Made by a program: the position numbers and the translations under genes | In this document: positions 15,251-20,296 of the stretch, one piece after another | Layout of the letters: each line of letters starts with the position of its first letter | Position numbering within the stretch: position 1 is the first letter of the stretch | The notes under the pieces: model-generated | Seen by the model: only the letters and a program-made list of their open reading frames with translations | Databases searched by the model: none | What the model was told of the DNA's origin: nothing | Source of the DNA: Candidatus Neomarinimicrobiota bacterium | GTDB lineage: Bacteria; Fidelibacterota; Marinisomatia; Marinisomatales; TCS55 | Assembly (NCBI GenBank): GCA_018651745.1 | Contig: JABIDL010000015.1 | Coordinates: 1 to 20,296, forward strand | DNA: 20,296 bases | Direction: 5' to 3'

Positions 15251-15518
15251 AGTTCGAGCTACGCCTTTGTTTAAAAGGCAGGCAAAAAAATTGTTTAAGC
15301 ATACCAAGAAAGAATTGGATGAGCAAATAAAGGCTATAATTAAAAACCCAACAATTGGTGACAGAAAACATGGTGATTTGGCTGATGTTTTTGTTCATAA
15401 GTTTAAAATTAAAACGAATTTGTTTTTGCTTGCATATACTTTTGACCCTAAAACCAGAACCTTAATCATGATTGGTTCTCATGAAAATTTTTATAGAGAT
15501 TTGAAAAAATATAGATAG
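15207..15518 (+). CDS. RelE/ParE-family toxin
   Basis: This is a 103-residue basic protein of the RelE/ParE toxin superfamily. It shows the opening helices ATPLFKRQAKKLFKHTKKEL, the strand segment KIKTNLFLLAYTFDPKTRTLIMIG, and the closing SHENFYRDLKKYR typical of the toxins paired with ParD-like antitoxins. The target (ribosome-bound mRNA or gyrase) cannot be told from sequence. The start at 15207 overlaps the antitoxin by 44 bases. The product begins MAKRKTT, and a later start near the conserved part is possible. The pair is inserted, on the opposite strand, between two paralogous lipoprotein genes. Confidence 0.85.
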   Translation: MAKRKTTILARSKIKVRATPLFKRQAKKLFKHTKKELDEQIKAIIKNPTIGDRKHGDLADVFVHKFKIKTNLFLLAYTFDPKTRTLIMIGSHENFYRDLKKYR

Positions 15519-15536
15519 GGTAATTCCTTAACATTT

Positions 15537-16598
15537 TCATTTCACTCTGATTTTTGTTTTCATAATTCTTGGTTTCTTTTTACTCAAATCTCTGAAATAG
15601 ATATAATGAGAATCTCTTCCGATAGGCATTTCCGGCAATTGAATTTCACCGTAGTATTTTTCCAAATCTTTGGAATAAACCTGACACCAATATTTGTCAC
15701 CATCTTCAAAGACTTCACGATACAAAACGCAGGAATAATTTCCATGTTCAAATAAATCTATTGTGCGAGAATTACGCATAATCCAGTTTTGGAATGATTC
15801 TCCATCTTTGTCAAAATCCCAATATCCAAAATTGGGCTTATTTTCTAAATCTCCCAATTTATAATGCTCGCCCTGCACGCCTTTATTTCCCACATATTCC
15901 AAATCAAGATTTAATTCTCTTACAAAAGGTGATGTTGCCACAATATAAAAAAGACTACTGTCCACCATAATGGATTTAGAAAAAGCCCATGTCATTCCAC
16001 CGCCATCATAACCTGGACCAATTGAACCCCCAAGCGTTTGAAAATCTGTTTCGGGGTATTGAAACTTACCAAAAAGCATTTGATTTTTCCCAATCCATCC
16101 ATGACCGGAAACAATCAATAGACTATCCGAAAGGATATGAATATTATGACCATAAGGTGAATACTTTTGGCTTTCCCTAAAATTCCAATACCATTTATCT
16201 GTTATTTTCCCATTCTTTTCAAAAATAAGAAAACCAAGATCCAATCTAAAATCTTCATTATTTGTAAAATATTCTCCAATAATGTTGTCACCATGGAACA
16301 AATGTAATTCTCCCAAATGTTTATAAAATATATCAGGACTTGTATCAAAAACCTTCTTCCCCTTCTTATTAAACCCAACAATTTCTTGACTATTTCCTTT
16401 CCAGATATACACATTCCCGTTATCTAAAAATGAAATGGATGTGTGGTATTGATTTAATAGTTCCGGTTCTTCAATTTTCCAAATTCCATCTTTTTTTAAT
16501 AATATCTTACCGTTATCAGAAGTTGATAGTGTTCCAAGAGAAATGCAGCCCGAAAACATCAGCGCCGTTAAAATTGCAATTGGTAATATTTTTCTCAT
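15537..16598 (-). CDS. Lipoprotein, propeller-like, paralogue of 13858-14958
   Basis: This is a 353-residue lipoprotein with signal MRKILPIAILTALMFSGC and lipobox cysteine Cys18. The mature part has repeated beta segments (for example NGNVYIWKGNSQEIVGFNKKGKKVF) like its paralogue. The last 50 or so residues are almost identical to that copy at protein level, and the DNA is also close to identical in patches such as 15658-15694. This points to a recent duplication or gene conversion limited to the 3' end. A GAGATAAG lies before the ATG, and a family E hairpin lies 12 bases further up. The function is unknown. Confidence 0.82.
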   Translation of the reverse strand: MRKILPIAILTALMFSGCISLGTLSTSDNGKILLKKDGIWKIEEPELLNQYHTSISFLDNGNVYIWKGNSQEIVGFNKKGKKVFDTSPDIFYKHLGELHLFHGDNIIGEYFTNNEDFRLDLGFLIFEKNGKITDKWYWNFRESQKYSPYGHNIHILSDSLLIVSGHGWIGKNQMLFGKFQYPETDFQTLGGSIGPGYDGGGMTWAFSKSIMVDSSLFYIVATSPFVRELNLDLEYVGNKGVQGEHYKLGDLENKPNFGYWDFDKDGESFQNWIMRNSRTIDLFEHGNYSCVLYREVFEDGDKYWCQVYSKDLEKYYGEIQLPEMPIGRDSHYIYFRDLSKKKPRIMKTKIRVK

Positions 16599-16609
16599 TC
16601 TTATCTCAT

Positions 16610-16639
16610 CTTTGCGAAAGTTTTTTTACTTCCGCAAAG
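16610..16639. repeat. Family E palindrome, intergenic copy
   Basis: CTTTGCG/CGCAAAG outer and AAGT/ACTT inner stems surround a T loop. It is the same palindrome type as 17220-17252, here in the spacer between the ligase and lipoprotein genes. A TTTTGTTTTT run follows on the plus strand, but no plus-strand gene ends here. The rest of the spacer holds CCAATAATCCAG-like repeats (16657-16685). Confidence 0.75.
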
Positions 16640-16692
16640 TTTTGTTTTTCCAAACATCCAATAATCCAGTAATACATTATTCCAGTTTTTCT

Positions 16693-17844
16693 TCATTCCT
16701 TTTCTCCAACTGTTTGCCCCGGCGATACAAAACAGCCATATGGATCAGAAGATGTTTTTCGTGCCATTATTTCTGCTTTTTGAATGGCGGACGACAGAGC
16801 TTTGATTAAAGATTCTATTGGTAAATTTGCTAAATCGCCTGACCAGCGTTCATACACTTGAGACAAAGTTTCGTGGAGAGATGATTCCTGGCTTGAATGC
16901 CAGCGCAAACTTTGCTCTAAATCTGCAATGGCATGTTCTGATGTAAAAAAGTCCCCGCCGATGAAAGCTGATTTTATCATTTTCCCCGCAAGCACAATGC
17001 GAATATCTAGAAGACCACCTTCGGTTTTAATAATAGATTTTCCGATTGCGTCTGCCACATCTGTAGATTGGAATATCCAATTTGAATCCATGTATTTATC
17101 TTTTTCTAATTGACGAATTTCATTCATCTCACCGTCGGTATAATCACTTAATTCTATATTGACATCAAAAGCACTTTTATATCCATTTAGAATAGTTTTT
17201 CGAATCTCATTCAAGGTTAAACTTTGCGGAAGTTTAAAACTTGCGCAAAGTTCTCGTCGAACCGTTGTTGTTCTTTCTCCCACAGTAGCAATTTCTTTAT
17301 CAGATATTTTTTCGAAGGGTGTTTGTAAAACATTGAGCATATAAGCCACATCTAAATCCACTAATAAAGATGCATGAAATAACAATCCGCCAGTAGCTGT
17401 TTTATGCAAACCCAATCCGGCGATCTTTAACCCATTAACTTCTAAATCATTCTTACGGCGAAATTCAACTTTGATTCCTAACGTGTTCAACCCGGATATT
17501 ATTCCTTGGGAAAATTGTGACATTCGTTCTCGAACACTGGCATACGATTCATCGGATTTCCCCGGTATTGCCAAAGCTACACCTAATTGGTTTTCCCCCA
17601 TGATGATGGCACCACCGCCGGTTGGTCTTCGGTTAACAGGGATTTTATTTTGAGCGCAGTAATCCAAATTCAATTCATTTTCAATCGTCTGGAATCGCCC
17701 TACCAATGCGCATGGTTGGTATGTATAAAGTCGAAGTGTGGGTAGAGATGTGCCGGTGCCAACTCGCGTAGCGAGCACTTCATCCGCAGCCAATCCAGCG
17801 GATGCAGTTACACGGTTATTTTCAATATACCGCCAAGTGTTCAC
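16693..17844 (-). CDS. Lipoate-protein ligase with LplB-like tail, second copy
   Basis: This is a 383-residue ligase of the LplA fold with a C-terminal accessory domain. RRPTGGGAIIMG (72-83) is the lipoyl-AMP motif. VNGLKIAGLGLHKTA (136-150) is the substrate loop, with Lys140 at the catalytic position. Residues about 255-345 resemble the LplB region. The GTG start overlaps the stop of the GcvH-like carrier gene (GTGA), so it should be made together with its substrate, which it would load with lipoate or octanoate. Residues 198-209 (ELCASFKLPQSL) are encoded by a near-perfect palindrome of family E and may be an inserted segment. It is only distantly related to the ligase at 10146-11114. Confidence 0.87.
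   Translation of the reverse strand: MNTWRYIENNRVTASAGLAADEVLATRVGTGTSLPTLRLYTYQPCALVGRFQTIENELNLDYCAQNKIPVNRRPTGGGAIIMGENQLGVALAIPGKSDESYASVRERMSQFSQGIISGLNTLGIKVEFRRKNDLEVNGLKIAGLGLHKTATGGLLFHASLLVDLDVAYMLNVLQTPFEKISDKEIATVGERTTTVRRELCASFKLPQSLTLNEIRKTILNGYKSAFDVNIELSDYTDGEMNEIRQLEKDKYMDSNWIFQSTDVADAIGKSIIKTEGGLLDIRIVLAGKMIKSAFIGGDFFTSEHAIADLEQSLRWHSSQESSLHETLSQVYERWSGDLANLPIESLIKALSSAIQKAEIMARKTSSDPYGCFVSPGQTVGEKE
17220..17252. repeat. Family E palindrome inside a ligase gene
   Basis: This 33-base near-perfect palindrome pairs AACTTTGCG with CGCAAAGTT and AAGTTT with AAACTT around a single central A, with one mismatch. It lies wholly within the ligase reading frame and matches the intergenic copy at 16610-16639. 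Confidence 0.88.
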
Positions 17845-18275
17845 CCAGCCATGCCTTGGGTTTCAAATCGTTCTATTTCAGATTCCATCCATCCGGGTAG
17901 CGCATCACCAGAGACCATCGCACTTGATTCTTCTGCCCAATTAGCAGGTTCAATTTTAATCAACCACCCCTTTTCAAAAGGGTCTTCGTTTATCAACAAC
18001 GGATTTTGCAATACAGCATCATTTTGTTCAACAACAATTCCTGAAATTGGGGCGAAAAGTTCACCTGTCATTTTTGCCGCTTCCATGGAACCCATGACTT
18101 TCCCCATTTCTATGGGCGTTCCTACAGCCGGTAGAGTTAAATAAGCCATTTCGCCCAGGGAATCCAAACCCAATTCATCCATGCCAATAGTTATGCGTCC
18201 ATCTTCTTCTTGTTTAGACCAAAGATGGTTGCTGTTGTAAAAACGATCGGATTCAAAGTTAAATTGTTTCTTCAT
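17841..18275 (-). CDS. lbpA: GcvH-like lipoate-binding protein (LbpA-like)
   Basis: This is a 144-residue single-domain lipoyl carrier. The lipoyl lysine is Lys68 in GSMEAAKMTGELFAPISG, aligned with VESVKAA in GcvH, and EDPFEKGWLIKIEP is the conserved later part of the fold. No glycine cleavage P, T or L protein gene is nearby. It lies between an HdrD-like gene and a GTG-overlapping ligase gene, with LipS1/LipS2-like genes further on. That setting fits the LbpA carriers of sHdr sulfur oxidation better than a housekeeping GcvH. AGGA precedes the ATG. The role as carrier for an oxidised sulfur or other intermediate is inference; a spare GcvH is the alternative. Confidence 0.8.
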   Translation of the reverse strand: MKKQFNFESDRFYNSNHLWSKQEEDGRITIGMDELGLDSLGEMAYLTLPAVGTPIEMGKVMGSMEAAKMTGELFAPISGIVVEQNDAVLQNPLLINEDPFEKGWLIKIEPANWAEESSAMVSGDALPGWMESEIERFETQGMAG

Positions 18276-18290
18276 AATTTTCCTATTTTA

Positions 18291-18316
18291 GACGGGATAA
18301 CAGGATTGACAAGATA
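18291..18316 (+). repeat. Family B repeat, forward copy
   Basis: This reads GACGGGATAACAGGATTGAC, upstream of the lipoyl carrier start. It forms an inverted pair with 18355-18384. Confidence 0.8.
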
Positions 18317-18352
18317 TTAATTTTAGCTTTTCTATTTTTAGTTTTTAATTTT

Positions 18353-20296
18353 TTAATTATCCTGTTCATCCTGTAATCCTGTCAATTTTTCTTCAGGTAA
18401 ATCCATTGCTTCAAGAACAAAATCAATAATATCCTTCACCGCCATCGTATCTTCATTTCCCGATGTTTTTGCTGCATCCGCATACATGGTCATATCTTTT
18501 GGACAGGCCACAGTAAAATTATTTACACCAACTGCGACAGCTTCTTCAATCCGATTCTCACTGGGACGTTGGGTCATATCATCATGATCCGGCAACCATA
18601 TTTGTCCACCACCGGCACCACAACAAAAGCTATTTTCTTTATTTCGCGGCATTTCTACCAAGTCGATTCCACATAGTTTCATCACATCGCGGGGATCATC
18701 ATAGATACCATTGTATCGCCCTAAATAACAGGGATCGTGATAGGTCGCTTTAATATCCAATTTTTTCTTCAGCTCAATATCGCCATTTTTGATGAGTTCC
18801 AACAATAATGTGGAATAATGTTTCACGGGATAATTCCCACCCCTTTCTGGATATTCATTTTTCAATGAATTAAATGTATGGGGATCGGTGGTAAAAATTT
18901 CTTCAAATTCGCATTTTTCAATCGTTTCTATATTTTGTTCTGCCAGAACGTCAAATAGTCCTTCTTCACCAACACGTCGCACATCATTTCCTGCAGATTT
19001 TTCCTTTTTTCCCATGATACCAAAGTCCACACCGGCGGCCGTTAATACTTCTGCAACCTTCCGAGTGGTATCCTGACAATTCTGATTAAAACTGGCGAAA
19101 TCACCGACATACCAAAGATATTTCACCGGTTCCTTTGTGGCATCTTTCAGTTTAAAATCTAATTTTTTAGACCATTTTGAACGACGGCGAGCTGACTCAT
19201 TAAATGAATTTCCCTGTTCATCCAAACTGCGTAATACATCGGCCAATTCGTCGGGCATTTTTGCATCAAATACTTGATTTCTCCGCAGTTCCAGAATATC
19301 CATCATGGGCTCATTCCCAACAGGACACACTTCCACGCAAGCGTAGCATGTGGTACAGGCCCACATTGCATCTTCCGAAATAGCATATTCCAGCAATGAT
19401 GTTTTGCCAGCCCCGTTAAATAGACCGTTCCCCTGCTCGTTGATAAAATACCGTTTATTGATTTCCAGAGCCGACGGACTCAATGGCGTTCCACTTTCGT
19501 GCGCCGGACACACTTCATGGCAACGGGTACACATAATACACGCCCATGAATCCAGCACTTGGGGCCAAGGTAAATCGGATAATGTTTTTGAACCGGGTGA
19601 TGCGGAATTGGTAATGCCATCCATGGCACCCCGAGCCGTTCTGCGACCCAATGCCAAATTTACCGGTGCAATCATGAGATGGATATGTTTCGAGCGTGGA
19701 AAATATGGCAGGAACATAACAATGAGCCCCATGGCCAACCACCAGGTTACATGAATCCCCGTTTCCAATGATGCATGAGACCAATTTGAGAACATCCCAG
19801 ACATGATACTGGCCGTAGGAAGCCATGAATCTGTATGACCATTTTCAGCCAAATGCATAGCCGTTCCCAACCAACGTGAGCCCACATGAATAAGAATAAA
19901 AATACCCACAATGAGTGAATCTTTTTTCAATCCGCCGGCACTAACACCGGGATGCAATTTCACATTTGCATTAAATTCCATAACTTTGGGTTTTTGAACA
20001 AAACGTCGATACAAAAAGAATACCATCCCAACCAAAACAAATACACTAAAAATATCCGCAAATACATTAAACAAATTTGCAAAAATATTATCACTTCCAA
20101 TTGTGGTCCAACCTGGAACAAATGCTTCCAAAATATCATTCACATTCACCAAGAGATAAAAACTAAATCCAAAGAAAATAAATGAATGAAACATGGATAC
20201 AATGGGACGTGCTTTGGCAATGGGCTTTTGCAGAAATACATCAATCAAGGCAGTAATAAACCGCCCAATGAGATTATCACTTCTATCTGCATTTGC
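18353..20296 (-). CDS. Membrane-bound HdrD-like Fe-S oxidoreductase (NarI-HdrD fusion), 5' end outside the window
   Basis: The frame is open to the window edge: 16 codons without a stop precede the TTG at 20248, so the true start lies outside. Numbering from that TTG, residues 12-180 hold four or more membrane helices with histidines 21, 121, 132 and 166, as in NarI-type haem b domains. Two [4Fe-4S] sites follow: Cys237/240/243/247 and Cys298/301/304/308. The second CCG domain is intact (Cys507, Cys542-Cys543, Cys582). The first has lost its cysteines (Asp383, Ala419, Asp455, Thr458 in their places). It should exchange electrons with quinone. EMO (EtfAB:menaquinone oxidoreductase) and DsrMK/Hdr-like roles are both possible. 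The C-terminal LTGLQDEQDN comes from a family B repeat. Confidence 0.85.
   Translation of the reverse strand, partial: ANADRSDNLIGRFITALIDVFLQKPIAKARPIVSMFHSFIFFGFSFYLLVNVNDILEAFVPGWTTIGSDNIFANLFNVFADIFSVFVLVGMVFFLYRRFVQKPKVMEFNANVKLHPGVSAGGLKKDSLIVGIFILIHVGSRWLGTAMHLAENGHTDSWLPTASIMSGMFSNWSHASLETGIHVTWWLAMGLIVMFLPYFPRSKHIHLMIAPVNLALGRRTARGAMDGITNSASPGSKTLSDLPWPQVLDSWACIMCTRCHEVCPAHESGTPLSPSALEINKRYFINEQGNGLFNGAGKTSLLEYAISEDAMWACTTCYACVEVCPVGNEPMMDILELRRNQVFDAKMPDELADVLRSLDEQGNSFNESARRRSKWSKKLDFKLKDATKEPVKYLWYVGDFASFNQNCQDTTRKVAEVLTAAGVDFGIMGKKEKSAGNDVRRVGEEGLFDVLAEQNIETIEKCEFEEIFTTDPHTFNSLKNEYPERGGNYPVKHYSTLLLELIKNGDIELKKKLDIKATYHDPCYLGRYNGIYDDPRDVMKLCGIDLVEMPRNKENSFCCGAGGGQIWLPDHDDMTQRPSENRIEEAVAVGVNNFTVACPKDMTMYADAAKTSGNEDTMAVKDIIDFVLEAMDLPEEKLTGLQDEQDN
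18355..18384 (-). repeat. Family B repeat, inverted copy forming the 3' end of the HdrD-like gene
   Basis: On the minus strand this reads TTGACAGGATTACAGGATGA and encodes the last ten residues of the HdrD-like protein. Its partner is 18291-18316. Confidence 0.8.

Noticed and set aside
16610-16650. Rho-independent terminator on the plus strand
   Set aside because: The hairpin is followed by T-rich sequence but no plus-strand gene ends there, and a matching palindrome lies inside a coding region.
17841-18275. Housekeeping glycine cleavage H protein
   Set aside because: No gcvT, gcvP or lpd genes are nearby, and the neighbours are ligases, LipS-like and Hdr-like genes; kept only as an alternative.
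19350-19754. Plus-strand open frame of 134 residues
   Set aside because: It is antisense to the HdrD-like gene, whose Fe-S motifs are clear.

Overview
The window is AT-rich bacterial DNA. Almost every gene lies on the minus strand, so it is best read from position 20296 down to 1. The only clear plus-strand genes are a small toxin-antitoxin pair near 15.0-15.5 kb. The protein families, low GC and dense short intergenic repeats suggest an uncultivated lineage of the FCB type (Marinimicrobia/SAR406-like). That placement is inference, because no rRNA or other marker gene is present. No tRNA, rRNA or CRISPR array was seen, and no gene-free stretch exceeds about 300 bases.

Region 1 (20296-16693): a membrane-bound HdrD-like iron-sulfur protein cut by the window edge, a GcvH-like lipoyl carrier with lipoyl Lys68 (LbpA-like), and a lipoate-protein ligase with an LplB-like tail. 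The carrier and ligase overlap by 4 bases. Region 2 (16598-13858): two paralogous lipoproteins with nearly identical C-termini, separated by a ParD-like/RelE-type toxin-antitoxin pair on the opposite strand. Region 3 (13861-10146): two radical SAM proteins resembling the split lipoyl synthase LipS2 and LipS1, a small DUF559 (Vsr-like) nuclease gene between inverted repeats, and a second ligase. Together these amount to a complete lipoate-assembly route of the sLpl(AB)/LipS1/LipS2 type, dedicated to the lipoyl carrier.

Region 4 (10054-5818): an unassigned module made of a radical SAM protein with extra C-terminal cysteines, a coiled-coil J-domain-like protein, an eight-TPR protein, a 43-residue small protein and a secreted protein. 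Region 5 (5684-85): a CISM-type molybdoenzyme with a fused four-cluster ferredoxin/NrfD membrane subunit and a large molybdopterin subunit without a Tat signal, so probably facing the cytoplasm (Soe- or Psr-like). A GxxExxY nuclease-like gene is wedged between them. An Rrf2-type regulator with three cysteines follows, with a perfect dyad just upstream of it.

Taken together, the window looks like a lipoate-dependent sulfur or redox-energy locus related to the sHdr-LbpA system. Its Hdr-type partner, however, is a quinone-facing NarI/HdrD fusion whose first CCG domain has lost its cysteines. Overlaid on this are at least five families of short inverted repeats at gene boundaries. Some supply coding sequence, start or stop codons, or likely ribosome binding sites, and two pairs enclose small PD-(D/E)XK nuclease-type genes.
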